Of a stretch of 42,788 nucleotides of DNA, positions 1 to 7,524 are shown piece by piece. The stretch lies in NCBI GenBank assembly GCA_002328585.1, contig DCUV01000010.1:1-42788 (forward strand), read 5' to 3'. Numbering within the stretch: position 1 is the first letter of the stretch; each line of letters begins with the position of its first letter. The translations under genes were made by a program, and so were the position numbers. A model generated the notes under the pieces. That model worked only from the letters and a program-made list of their open reading frames with translations. It made no database searches and was not told the origin of the DNA. The stretch comes from Spirochaetia bacterium UBA2205 (GTDB taxonomy: Bacteria > Spirochaetota > UBA4802 > UB4802).

Positions 1-224
1 TCCGACTGATACAGCTCCAGATGCACCCTTTTCCATGGATTATCAGCGTCCCGTTTTCTGTACGATATGCGTTTAAAGGCAACTTCCTTCTTTTTTTCAT
101 GTTTTGCCGCATACATAATGCAGTAAACAACAAACGTTCGTAGTGGTATATCCAGTTTTTCACAGTATTGTGAAAGCAGTGCCCTATGCTCTACTGAAAT
201 GCAGGTTGTGGTTTCAAAATCCAT
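1..224 (-). CDS. DUF1564-like protein, N-terminal part (runs off window edge)
   Basis: Partial gene, the first 74 or so codons, starting at the ATG complementary to 222-224 behind the ribosome site CTGGAGGGG. The translation begins MDFETTTCISVEHRALLSQY and is almost identical to the intact 158-residue gene at 22891-23367; the two copies lie in inverted orientation. The few differences include one Val/Ile change and mostly synonymous substitutions, so the copy appears to have been kept under selection or duplicated recently. I see no catalytic motif. The pattern of a basic strand followed by helices (WKRVHLEL, then a hydrophobic helix) resembles the multicopy Leptospira DUF1564 family, thought to be ribbon-helix-helix-like. 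That assignment is from memory of the family and is tentative. Confidence 0.6.
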   Translation of the reverse strand, partial: MDFETTTCISVEHRALLSQYCEKLDIPLRTFVVYCIMYAAKHEKKKEVAFKRISYRKRDADNPWKRVHLELYQS

Positions 225-252
225 TGTTCCCCTCCAGAGTATATTTTTTTAA

Positions 253-282
253 AGTATAGACATGAGTATGATAGAATTGCAA
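253..282 (-). promoter_or_regulatory. Candidate sigma-70 promoter of the left DUF1564-like copy
   Basis: On the minus strand, TTGCAA (282-277) is followed after 18 bases by TATACT (258-253), 29 bases before the start codon. The same arrangement is kept in the right-hand copy at 22833-22862, where the -10 box reads TACACT. Conservation in both copies, ending just upstream of the -35 box, supports a promoter duplicated with its gene. Confidence 0.5.
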
Positions 283-330
283 GAAATTTTTTTTATAAAA
301 TATTATCTATGATCCTACTGAATATATATT

Positions 331-942
331 GTAACTACTCAGCTAAATTTATTCACGTAGAAAAATATTTTGCTATTAATTTTAGAGGCATGTGGTAGAT
401 TATGTTTCATGAAACGAGAAGAAGCTGAAAAGATATATGAACTAGATAAACATGCAGTTGTTGATTGTATTCTTCACTTAGTTGACAGTATAGAAAGACT
501 TGAAAGTCAACTCAACAAGAACAGTCATAACAGCAGCAAAATACCTTCAAGCGATGGATTGAAGAAAAAGGCAAGGATACGAAGTTAAAGGAAACTATCG
601 GGGGAAAAACCGGTGGGCAGTCTGAGACATTTGATGTGATAGGTATATTACCACCTTAGCAGCATTGGAAGGAGCATCTGCACTCCACAAAAGTATTGGA
701 GCTATAATTTTGCCATTCCATTTGGTAACAATCTTTCGGAAAGCGATATCCGTATGGTTAAAGTACAACAGAAAATTTCAGGATTATTCAGAACGTTTAG
801 TGGTGCTGAACAATTTTGTATTATTAGAAGTTTCATCTCAACAGTTAAAAAGCAGTGTTTGAGTGTTATTGATGCACTCGAACGCATACTTAATGGTAAG
901 CAGGTTTATCTTAAGTTTGTTTCTTAATAGCTGAATAGTTAC
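331..942 (+). mobile_element. Internally deleted IS66-family element with both terminal inverted repeats
   Basis: The left end GTAACTACTCAGCTAA (331-346) matches the reverse complement of the right end, GTAACTATTCAGCTAT (942-927), at 14 of 16 positions. Between them lie only the N-terminal and C-terminal pieces of an IS66-type transposase (see 409-927), giving a 612-base element against the more usual 1.5-2.5 kb. No 8-base target duplication is visible at the ends (TATATATT versus AGGATTAT), so the insertion is old or has been rearranged. It could be mobilised only by a transposase supplied from elsewhere. Confidence 0.75.
409..927 (+). pseudogene. IS66-family transposase remnant (N-terminus and C-terminus only)
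   Basis: The N-terminal piece starts at ATG 409 (MKREEAEKIYELDKH...) and carries the hallmark LNKNSHNSSKIPSSDGLKKK of the IS66 transposase N-terminal region. Reading then shifts frame near 565: the +1 frame continues as ETIGGKTGGQSE before a stop at 658-660. The C-terminal piece, roughly 703-927, reads NFAIPFGNNLSESDIRMVK, then KISGLFRTFSGAEQFC and STVKKQCLSVIDALERI, the classic end of the same family. The whole catalytic DDE core between is missing. This is clearly broken and cannot encode an active enzyme. Confidence 0.85.
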
Positions 943-1063
943 AGGATTATAACAATTAATGTTTATTGATGCTCCCTTATGATGAACAACAAATTGCTTC
1001 AAAGAAAACTCTATGGTTATATATAGTTCCGGTTACATGCTTTGTTATAAATTAAAATAGCTA

Positions 1064-2056
1064 TCACAATAGCATTAAGGCTTTTGTATGATACCGTGTT
1101 TCTGCCTGTATAATATTTTCAAGACTTGTTTTAACCAGACTAATTTCGGGCTTTACTTTTTCTGATGCTTCCTTCAATGCCATTGCAAAGGCAGTCCATG
1201 CTGCAGCAGTTTGTTGCATATAGTAAGGTAATTGCATTGATTCTATATCTGGCAGATAAGCGGTAGCTTCTTTAAGAAAATCGGCATATATCAGTCGGAA
1301 ACCTCCGCCACCTGTTCCACGCTTTTCAATGACCTGATATGCAAAGCGGAATGCCCACTTCCAGTCTTCAAATTGGGCCCATAGTTCAAGCTCATTATAA
1401 AAGGTTGTAAGCCCCTGAATACCCTGTATTGATATTGATGTATCAAGTATAACACGGCTATTGTAAACAATTGCATTACGGATGGTGCCCTGCATATTTG
1501 CTGGAGCTTTCATCATAGCTGGTGCTATGCAATTGCCCTGGATGTTAAAAAAATTGTCTTTGCAGAAACGTGCCTGTGCCAGAGCGTTATATTCAACTTC
1601 AATCAATTCAGGACGTTCAGTATCGGTGATGTAAAACACCTTTTTATCATCATCATAGCCCCAGACTGTAATGACATGTCCGGGGAAATGAGTGGATGAC
1701 TGATAATAGGGGAGATAGAATATATCGGTTTGTACTATTGCAGGCAAACCAGCATCAAGTTTTTTAATAAGTTCACGATGACTTTGCTGTTGCGTTTCAT
1801 ATGTTTCCCATCCAACAGGCATGCCAATATGCAAAAAGAACCGTTCTTCAATATCTGCTGAACGTACATGTATCATACGAGGGGGATTGTTGCTTTTTAT
1901 ATACCATATTCCCAAACCTGCACCAATACCAAAACAAAAAGCTTCACTCCAACCCAATCCGTGAAATGCAGCGAGGTTTCGCAATCCCGTGCTGGCGCAG
2001 TGTCTGCCGGGTGTATGAAGATTTTTAATTAACACGCGCATATATGATTCAGTCAT
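1064..2056 (-). CDS. BtrH-like protein (BtrH N-terminal domain, DUF4872-type C-terminus)
   Basis: A 330-residue soluble protein. The N-terminal half matches the butirosin BtrH_N family: GRHCASTGLRNL puts the expected nucleophile at Cys20, and FPGHVITVWGYDDD supplies His127, followed by FYITDTERPE with Asp145, giving a papain/C39-like Cys-His-Asp arrangement. The C-terminal half is helical, like DUF4872. BtrH itself transfers an acyl group from a carrier protein to an antibiotic. Here no carrier protein or aminoglycoside genes are nearby, so the substrate is unknown. The gene stands alone, with a good promoter upstream at 2083-2111. I chose the ATG at 2056; an in-frame ATG at 2041 is also possible because neither has a strong ribosome site. 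Confidence 0.75.
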   Translation of the reverse strand: MTESYMRVLIKNLHTPGRHCASTGLRNLAAFHGLGWSEAFCFGIGAGLGIWYIKSNNPPRMIHVRSADIEERFFLHIGMPVGWETYETQQQSHRELIKKLDAGLPAIVQTDIFYLPYYQSSTHFPGHVITVWGYDDDKKVFYITDTERPELIEVEYNALAQARFCKDNFFNIQGNCIAPAMMKAPANMQGTIRNAIVYNSRVILDTSISIQGIQGLTTFYNELELWAQFEDWKWAFRFAYQVIEKRGTGGGGFRLIYADFLKEATAYLPDIESMQLPYYMQQTAAAWTAFAMALKEASEKVKPEISLVKTSLENIIQAETRYHTKALMLL

Positions 2057-2082
2057 TATAGTTTGTCATGGCTCTTACAACT

Positions 2083-2111
2083 ATATTATTCTGTTTCAAG
2101 AATAATGTCAA
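2083..2111 (-). promoter_or_regulatory. Candidate sigma-70 promoter of the BtrH-like gene
   Basis: Minus strand TTGACA (2111-2106), 17-base spacer, TAATAT (2088-2083), 27 bases before the start codon. Both boxes are close to consensus. Confidence 0.55.
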
Positions 2112-2139
2112 CTGAAATATAGCAAGTAAAAAGCTATAG

Positions 2140-2168
2140 TTGACATAACACCATGCATTGTGTTTAAT
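2140..2168 (+). promoter_or_regulatory. Candidate sigma-70 promoter of the esterase gene
   Basis: TTGACA (2140-2145), 17-base spacer, TTTAAT (2163-2168), about 100 bases before the start at 2267. Divergent from the promoter at 2083-2111. Confidence 0.45.
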
Positions 2169-2266
2169 ATGAAGAATAAAATAAATAGCAGAGATAGTTA
2201 TTTGATTAATTGTTTTATTCTATGAATGTTATTAATGTCTTTAAAGGTGTAAAAGGGAGAGTTATT

Positions 2267-3040
2267 ATGCAATCAAAAAAAATGGTAATCACAGTTCCAG
2301 CAAAAGCCACTGCATATTTTAAAAAAGGGTCTGGTGATCTGGGTATTTTACTTCTTCACGGATTTACCGGTACTCCTGCTGAGATGCGTTACATTGCAGA
2401 GAAGCTTAATAATGCAGGTGCTACCGTCTATGTGCCACGGTATCCTGGTCATGGCACCAGTTTGGTTGAGATGGCAAATACCAGTGCTGATCATTGGTTT
2501 ACCGCGGCACGTGAAGCATTGTTTGAATTAAAATCACAGTGCCGGGAGGTTTACATTGCAGGGCTTTCCATGGGGGGTATTTTTGCAATTTTGCTTGCAG
2601 AAGAATTTGATATTAAAAAAATTGCTCTCATGTCGGTACCCTGCACACTTAAAGAAAAAACTATTTATGTAACGCCATTGGTTGGACGTTTTAAAAAGAT
2701 TATATGGATTCCCAATAAAACTAAAGGTGTGTGCGATGAACAGGCACGCAAAGAACATATTTGTTATGATGATGGCATCCCGGTCATCCAATCGTGGCAG
2801 CTTTTTAAAACCATAAAAAAAGCTATGCAAGTACTGCCTGATGTTGCTGCACAATCGCTCATTATACAATCAAAAAATGATAACGTTATCCCCAAACATT
2901 CGGCTGAGTATATCTATCAGCATCTGGGGTCAGAGCACAAACATCTGATATGGCTTACAAAGAGTGATCATGCAATAACCGTTGATTATGAAAAGGATGA
3001 AGTTGCACATCACTGTATCGATTTTTTTTTAAAGCAGTGA
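2267..3040 (+). CDS. Alpha/beta hydrolase, carboxylesterase (Est30-like)
   Basis: A 257-residue serine hydrolase. The oxyanion-loop motif LLLHGFTGTPAEM (28-40) and the nucleophile elbow GLSMGG with Ser101 are clear. The acid is Asp205 in KNDNVIP and the base is His235 in TKSDHAITVD, completing the triad. Small carboxylesterases of this type (Bacillus Est30) and monoglyceride lipases have this layout. No signal peptide, so probably cytoplasmic and acting on short-chain esters. I start at ATG 2267 because GGGAGA lies seven bases upstream; a further in-frame ATG at 2210 has none. A motif pair that looks like a terminator follows the stop directly. The natural substrate cannot be read from sequence. 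Confidence 0.85.
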   Translation: MQSKKMVITVPAKATAYFKKGSGDLGILLLHGFTGTPAEMRYIAEKLNNAGATVYVPRYPGHGTSLVEMANTSADHWFTAAREALFELKSQCREVYIAGLSMGGIFAILLAEEFDIKKIALMSVPCTLKEKTIYVTPLVGRFKKIIWIPNKTKGVCDEQARKEHICYDDGIPVIQSWQLFKTIKKAMQVLPDVAAQSLIIQSKNDNVIPKHSAEYIYQHLGSEHKHLIWLTKSDHAITVDYEKDEVAHHCIDFFLKQ

Positions 3041-3049
3041 CCTGTTAAA

Positions 3050-3063
3050 CAGTAACTATCGCC
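3050..3063 (+). repeat. Iterated motif, long form CAGTAACTATCGCC
   Basis: Exact long-form copy, beginning nine bases after the esterase stop. It pairs with the inverted core at 3110-3120. Confidence 0.85.
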
Positions 3064-3120
3064 CATGATAGCATGTCGTTAGTGTATACCTATCAACAAT
3101 AATCGATGTGGGCGATAGTT
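3054..3120 (+). terminator. Inverted pair of the iterated motif after the esterase gene
   Basis: AACTATCGCCCA (3054-3065) and its reverse complement at 3109-3120 make a 12-base perfect stem around a 43-base loop, just past the esterase stop codon. Inverted uptake-sequence pairs serve as terminators in Neisseria and Haemophilus; the position suggests the same here. There is no clear T-tract and the loop is long, so termination is an inference. Confidence 0.45.
3109..3120 (-). repeat. Iterated motif core AACTATCGCCCA
   Basis: Minus-strand copy with GGGG before the core instead of CAGT, forming the second arm of the inverted pair at 3054-3120. Confidence 0.8.
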
Positions 3121-3195
3121 CCCCTGGTGATTGGCTACATCACCCGTCAGGTTTTGCCCGATTTTTCACATTGCATTTTCTTTATTGATAGGGAA

Positions 3196-3490
3196 TCATA
3201 TCCTTACTAAATAAAAAATGACTGGCATCTCATGTGCTCCATCTTCTTTAAACATGCCCATATCCCTTACATGAGTTGCAGCAACAATGCTTGTGATTTC
3301 TTTGTGTACATCAATGCATGGGCTTTGTATTATATTTTTTTATGAGCATTAATAATCTTTTTGACAAAAAAGATAGATAGGCGCTCAATAAAAAGGGACG
3401 TCTGGTAACCCGATTGCTATTAAGTTTTTGAGTATAAAGGGTAAACTCTGTATTCATCACAAGAGACATTTCGTAACGATACTTTTGTGC
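3196..3490 (-). pseudogene. Possible decayed gene fragment of unknown family
   Basis: Reading the minus strand, one frame gives DPAQKYRYEMSLVMNTEF and continues to about 3311. A different frame then gives EITSIVAATHVRDMGMF and ends ...MPVIFYLVRI at the stop complementary to 3196-3198. Both pieces look protein-like and follow in order with a frame change and no start codon, as expected for a broken gene. I do not recognise the family, and the small size means it could be chance. Confidence 0.3.
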
Positions 3491-3515
3491 CGGGTCCATG
3501 TATGAGGAGGGTAAA

Positions 3516-4328
3516 ATGTCAGAGGACAACATTATCCTTGAAAGAAAGGGGTCGATTTCCATAATAACGCTCGACAGGCCAAAGCGCCTTCATGCTTTTA
3601 ACGATGTGATGTTCAACATGCTTGAGAGCGTTGCCGCCAGGCTGCGCGAATCCTTGCCGCGATGCATCATAATCACGGGAAGCGGTGACCGCTCTTTCAG
3701 CGCTGGATTTGACGTACAACTTGACAATCACATGGTGAAAAGAATTGTCGATGAGGTCAGCGCAAAGGACATAGCGCCAGCTCGGGAAGCAATAACCCGT
3801 ATAAGAAGGGCAGTCGATGCGTTTGTCGCTCTGCCGGTTCCGATTATCGCGGCATTGAACGGCGATGCTTTCGGAGGAGGGGCAGAGCTTGCCACCAGGT
3901 GTGATCTGAGGGTAATGGCGCGGCACGCCGTTATCTGTTTTTCAGAAACAAGGCTTGGGCTCATGTCCGATTGGGGAGGAGGCGCGGCGCTCGCAAGGCT
4001 TATTGGCGCTTCAAGAGCGGCAGATTTGCTTCTTACCGCACGGAAGGTGCTATCCGATGAAGCACTCTCAATGGGATTGGTTAACCGTGTCGTCGATACC
4101 GGTACTGCGCTTGATGAGGCTATCAAAATCGCCAATCTTATCGCCCAGAATGGCCCCCATGCGGTACGTCATGTGCTGGCGCTTGTCCGAAACAGCAGAA
4201 ATATCTCCTACGAAAGCTCTCTGGAAGAGGAAGCTGAACGGGCAATCTCGCTTATTGCCTCCGGAGAATGCTTCCATGGCGTTTCAGCTTTCCTGGAGAA
4301 GAGGAAACCGGAATTTCCCGATGCGTGA
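3516..4328 (+). CDS. Enoyl-CoA hydratase/isomerase (crotonase) family protein
   Basis: A 270-residue crotonase. Landmarks are GSGDRSFSAGFD (first oxyanion-hole strand), ALNGDAFGGGAELATRCD (second oxyanion-hole Gly and the first Glu position) and FSETRLGLMSDWGGGAALARLIG (second acidic position); both glutamates typical of hydratases are present. It should act on an acyl-CoA thioester in the cytoplasm, but no other beta-oxidation gene is nearby. Start chosen at ATG 3516 behind GAGGAGGG. Base composition is very different from its neighbours: one sampled line (3601-3660) is 58% G+C and codons ending in G or C dominate, while surrounding genes are in the upper 30s to low 40s. This suggests recent acquisition from another lineage. 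Confidence 0.88.
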   Translation: MSEDNIILERKGSISIITLDRPKRLHAFNDVMFNMLESVAARLRESLPRCIIITGSGDRSFSAGFDVQLDNHMVKRIVDEVSAKDIAPAREAITRIRRAVDAFVALPVPIIAALNGDAFGGGAELATRCDLRVMARHAVICFSETRLGLMSDWGGGAALARLIGASRAADLLLTARKVLSDEALSMGLVNRVVDTGTALDEAIKIANLIAQNGPHAVRHVLALVRNSRNISYESSLEEEAERAISLIASGECFHGVSAFLEKRKPEFPDA

Positions 4329-4894
4329 TGAGATGAGATAGGGACAGGACTATAAGTGTAATAATTCTTTGTAATCAAATCAAATTCAAAAACTTCCACG
4401 GTAGTATCTTTAAAGGAGTAACAAGCGTGATGTTCATGATGAAAATGGTCACGTCTATGATGAGAAGCATGTTGATTTTCAGTTCTTCAATGTGTTTGCG
4501 AGAAACACCGATGAAGAAAGCGCCGCTGTTCTTATGCATTTGATACATCGTGCCTCAATTGCCGGATGCATTATATATTACTTGATATATTCACTATCGT
4601 TGTATTGTGCATGTTACCTATCTATCCGCAATCGCTTTTATGTGATGGTGCGCATATACATTTTATGCACATTTTTCTGAATGATACACTTGAACAAACA
4701 TCCCTGTGCCTGCTCACCTTTCTTCCAACAGATATTTTTTTAAATATCGAGCTTAATTGATAGAGCACTATTGATAGTTGCACCTGTACTAGGCAATAAA
4801 TTATAATATTCATTTTTGCTTTACATAATAATACGCTTTTTATACTATCACCATAGATGTATTTTTATATTGTATGCCGCATAAGGAGGTAGCT
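4329..4894. other. 566-base gap with one gene-like fragment
   Basis: An AT-rich stretch with one possible remnant (4423-4680). The first part still has mixed composition, like the crotonase gene; from about 4570 on the sequence is very AT-rich. No RNA gene or convincing terminator was found. Confidence 0.4.
4423..4680 (+). pseudogene. Possible gene remnant downstream of the crotonase
   Basis: An open frame without a good start reads KRDVHDENGHVYDEKHVDF, then FFNVFARNTDEESAAVLMHL, before running into low-complexity sequence and a stop. The first 45 or so residues have normal protein composition, which suggests a truncated gene. I do not recognise the family. It may have arrived with the GC-rich crotonase gene. 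Confidence 0.25.
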
Positions 4895-5455
4895 ATGGAA
4901 TTACAGCAAGCTATTGTTGAACGCAGGAGCATCAGGCGTTTTACTGATTACTATGTTACCGATGAAGAAATTGTGCAGATACTGGAAGCTGCACGCATGG
5001 CACCTTCGTGGGCTAATGTACAGCCATGGGAATTTATTGTTGTTCGTGATACATCATTAATTGAAAAGATTGTTGAAACATATTCGCCAACCAATCCTGC
5101 GCGGAAATGTTCATTAGCGTCATCAGCGCTCATTGTGGCATGTGCTAAAACAAATATTTCGGGTTGTAAGGAGGGTAGGGATGTTACTTCACTGGCAAAC
5201 TGGTATATGTTTGATTTAGGTATGGCAGTTCAAAATATCTGCTTAAAAGCTTATGAGCTGGGATTGGGTACGGTAGTGGTGGGTTATTTCGATCATCAAC
5301 AATGTAATAAGCTGTTACAGATGCCGCCTGATACAACCATTGTTGTAACGATACCTGTTGGGAAACCAGAAGTAAGTGGTAAGCAAGGACCTCCTCGAAA
5401 AGAGTTGATGGATTGTGTTTATGTAAATACCTATGGAAATAAATTTTTTAAATAA
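4895..5455 (+). CDS. Nitroreductase family protein
   Basis: A 186-residue FMN-dependent oxidoreductase. The N-terminal AIVERRSIRRFTD is the phosphate/FMN-binding signature. AARMAPSWANVQPWEFIVV supplies the ribityl-binding strand, and ELGLGTVVVGYFD the C-terminal FMN contact. Such enzymes use NAD(P)H to reduce nitro compounds, quinones or flavins; the physiological acceptor is unknown here. Start taken at ATG 4895, seven bases after a near-perfect AAGGAGG (4882-4888); an upstream in-frame ATG at 4874 lacks one. The next gene starts ten bases after the stop, so the two are probably co-transcribed. Confidence 0.9.
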   Translation: MELQQAIVERRSIRRFTDYYVTDEEIVQILEAARMAPSWANVQPWEFIVVRDTSLIEKIVETYSPTNPARKCSLASSALIVACAKTNISGCKEGRDVTSLANWYMFDLGMAVQNICLKAYELGLGTVVVGYFDHQQCNKLLQMPPDTTIVVTIPVGKPEVSGKQGPPRKELMDCVYVNTYGNKFFK

Positions 5456-5465
5456 GTGAAATGAT

Positions 5466-5924
5466 ATGGATATAAAAGACAAATGGATCTATTTTGCTGC
5501 ACCGCTTTTCACAGCGGCCGAGCGACAGTTTAATGAAACACTGGCATTATACATTGAGCAGGCTGGTTTTGCGGTGTACCTTCCTCAAAAAGAATGTGCT
5601 AAAATCAGCAAATCTGAGGAGATATATAAGCAATGCTTAAAAGGGCTTGATAATGCATGGTGTGTTGTTGCAATAGTGGATGGCTGCGATACGGATTCCG
5701 GCACAAGCTTTGAGATAGGGTATGCTTGTGCAAAAGGGATACCCGTTATTGGCGTCAGAACTGATTTCAGGCAAAAGGCTGATGACGGGCACCTTAATCT
5801 GATGCTGTCGCAAAGCATTGCTATGTTGTGTTTTGTCAACAGCCTTGAGGATGCATCAATTGATACCGTTGCACGATGTGTTAAAGAAAAGATTAATGCT
5901 CTGCTCATCAAGGTGTTAAAATAA
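5466..5924 (+). CDS. Nucleoside 2-deoxyribosyltransferase-like protein
   Basis: A 152-residue cytoplasmic protein. WIYFAAPLFTAAERQFNETL (7-26) is the nucleotide-binding first loop of the family. VAIVDGCDTDSGTSFEIGYA carries Asp72 and the likely nucleophile Glu83, and the region after it (KGIPVIGVRTDFR) is typical. The family exchanges or hydrolyses the base of 2-deoxynucleosides in nucleotide salvage; some members are house-cleaning hydrolases, and sequence alone does not separate these. It sits 10 bases behind the nitroreductase and 23 bases before the next gene, forming a small same-strand cluster. Confidence 0.85.
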   Translation: MDIKDKWIYFAAPLFTAAERQFNETLALYIEQAGFAVYLPQKECAKISKSEEIYKQCLKGLDNAWCVVAIVDGCDTDSGTSFEIGYACAKGIPVIGVRTDFRQKADDGHLNLMLSQSIAMLCFVNSLEDASIDTVARCVKEKINALLIKVLK

Positions 5925-5947
5925 AAATGGAATGAGGGGGGTTTGCC

Positions 5948-6571
5948 ATGAAAAGAGTATTATCGTGTATTGCATGGTTTACGGGGGGAATACTTGCTGC
6001 AATTGTTGTACTGCTTATCTATGGATTGGCGAGCACTCAGAATGCTATCATACAGGACACTCACAAACAATACTATCATGCCACAAGGCTTGTCATATAT
6101 GGCGATGTTGTTATGGGATTTATAAGCGATAGTTCATCGCAAAATAAAAATTTAGAAACATTACCCCATTCATTCAAGATGATGCTTGCCGGAACTATCG
6201 CCCAGATTACGTTCCGTCCTTTTGAAAGCGTTTATGTGCCACCACACTATTTAGGTATATACCATATCAACGCTTCAGGGCACGATGGGATATTGGTGTT
6301 GCAGGTTAAGGATGGATTACTCTATGGGTCGGTGCGCTTCCCTGATTGGGCAAATGGTGTATGGGAGCCATTAAAAGGTGTTGTAATAAAAAACAATACA
6401 CTCTATTTTACACGTTCAGTGACAAATGAAAAAGAAAGGTTAAAAACGGGCGCACGAGAATATTTCACACAATACTATGTGGGTACATATAAAGAAAATG
6501 GTAAAAAGATAGTGGGCTTTTATAAATCACGTGGTGCAAAATATCTTTTTGAGGCTTACAGAAAAAAGTAA
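5948..6571 (+). CDS. Membrane-anchored protein of unknown function
   Basis: A 207-residue protein with a single N-terminal membrane segment (about residues 9-30, CIAWFTGGILAAIVVLLIYG) and a predicted exported domain rich in beta-strand patterns (GIYHINASGHDGILVLQV, then LYGSVRFPDWANGVWEPLKG). The 20-residue hydrophobic stretch lacks a signal-peptidase site, so it is probably an anchor. A strong GAGGGGGG lies just before the ATG at 5948. It contains two copies of the iterated motif in opposite orientation (6126-6134 and 6193-6204). I do not recognise the family. Confidence 0.7.
   Translation: MKRVLSCIAWFTGGILAAIVVLLIYGLASTQNAIIQDTHKQYYHATRLVIYGDVVMGFISDSSSQNKNLETLPHSFKMMLAGTIAQITFRPFESVYVPPHYLGIYHINASGHDGILVLQVKDGLLYGSVRFPDWANGVWEPLKGVVIKNNTLYFTRSVTNEKERLKTGAREYFTQYYVGTYKENGKKIVGFYKSRGAKYLFEAYRKK
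6126..6134 (-). repeat. Iterated motif core AACTATCGC
   Basis: Minus-strand core inside the membrane-anchored gene, of the GAACTATCGCTT subtype; faces away from the copy at 6193. Confidence 0.7.
6193..6204 (+). repeat. Iterated motif core AACTATCGCCCA
   Basis: Plus-strand core in coding sequence, encoding part of Gly-Thr-Ile-Ala-Gln. Confidence 0.75.
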
Positions 6572-6573
6572 TA

Positions 6574-7524
6574 TTACGAAGCAATAACCACACAGTTTCT
6601 GCCACGCTCTTTTGCCATGTAGAGCGCTTCATCTGCTTTTGTACGTATGATGTCTTTACCAATATTCGGGAATGCTGCAATTCCCATGCTGATGGAAAGC
6701 GTAAAGTTGGGCATTCCCAATTCATGGCAATTTATATGATGAACACGTACTCTGGCTTTTTCAGCAAAATTAAATGCTTCATCGATATTGTTGCCATTGA
6801 CAATGATAGCAAATTCATCGCCTCCGTAGCGGCATATTGCATCAGATTCTCTGAAGGTGTTTTTAAGTATATTGACTATAGCAAGTATTGCACGGTCGCC
6901 AACCTGATGATCAAACTGTTCATTGATCTTTCTGAAATAATCCAGATCAACCATAATGAGGCAGAATGGTTTTTCCTGTGTTATCAAAAGTGCGATAGTA
7001 TCTTCAAAATAACTACGGTTGTAAACACCGGTAAACTCATCAATAATTGAACGCTTACGTGCTGCCTCGCCCCATTGAATCATTTCGGTTAAAAATGATC
7101 CAGTTTTTAAAAGTCGCTGTGAGATCACCGTGAGCATATCGTACATGATCTTAATAGCAATGGGTGGATGATTGTTCATTATGGCAAAGAAGTCATCTGC
7201 GGTAAGCGAAAGCAGGGTGCAGCTGGTTTGTGCAATGCAGGTTGCTGAGCGTACATCGTTTTCAAAGATTGCCATGTCGCCAAAAAAATCTCCTTTGCTG
7301 AAACGGGCAACCTCACGCAGAGAATTATTGGACAGCTTTATAAATGCAGCAATGACACCATCAGCTACAATGAAAAGCTCATTGCCATATGTCCCTTCAT
7401 GAAAGATGACATCATCCTTGCCAATATTTTTTCTGGTAAAATAGGGTGCCAGTTGAGATAACTCTTCATTGCTGAGCCTTTGAAAAATAGTTACCTGTGA
7501 CAGTAAAGTATCCAGCCTGTTCAC
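6574..7524 (-). CDS. Cyclic-nucleotide-binding domain / GGDEF diguanylate cyclase
   Basis: A 316-residue soluble signalling protein. An N-terminal cNMP-binding domain (about 10-130) contains the cassette GDFFGDMAIFENDVRSAT with the arginine that holds the cyclic phosphate. The C-terminal GGDEF domain (about 160-316) has the intact active site RYGGDEFAIIV and an RxxD inhibitory site (RESD) five residues before it, so it should make c-di-GMP and be feedback-inhibited. The start overlaps the stop of the upstream paralogue by four bases (7521-7524), which implies translational coupling. It is convergent with the gene at 5948, with only two bases between the stop codons. No transmembrane segment is seen. 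Confidence 0.9.
   Translation of the reverse strand: MNRLDTLLSQVTIFQRLSNEELSQLAPYFTRKNIGKDDVIFHEGTYGNELFIVADGVIAAFIKLSNNSLREVARFSKGDFFGDMAIFENDVRSATCIAQTSCTLLSLTADDFFAIMNNHPPIAIKIMYDMLTVISQRLLKTGSFLTEMIQWGEAARKRSIIDEFTGVYNRSYFEDTIALLITQEKPFCLIMVDLDYFRKINEQFDHQVGDRAILAIVNILKNTFRESDAICRYGGDEFAIIVNGNNIDEAFNFAEKARVRVHHINCHELGMPNFTLSISMGIAAFPNIGKDIIRTKADEALYMAKERGRNCVVIAS

Larger units (their letters stand above)
1..283 (-). repeat. Left copy of inverted duplication (partner 22832-23114)
   Basis: Reverse complement of 1-283 aligns without gaps to 22832-23114. It covers 59 bases of upstream sequence plus the start of the gene. Similarity ends abruptly upstream of the shared promoter (left 283, right 22832), while the other end lies beyond the window edge. 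The pair could support inversion of the roughly 22 kb between them by homologous recombination. Confidence 0.85.

Noticed and set aside
323..950. Target-site duplication of the IS66 remnant
   Set aside because: The eight bases on each side (TATATATT, AGGATTAT) do not match.
3050..3120. Inverted motif pair as a MITE
   Set aside because: No target duplication flanks it, and single unpaired copies are the rule elsewhere.
3519..4399. Long open frames antisense to the crotonase gene
   Set aside because: They result from its GC-rich codons; none has a ribosome site or recognisable protein.
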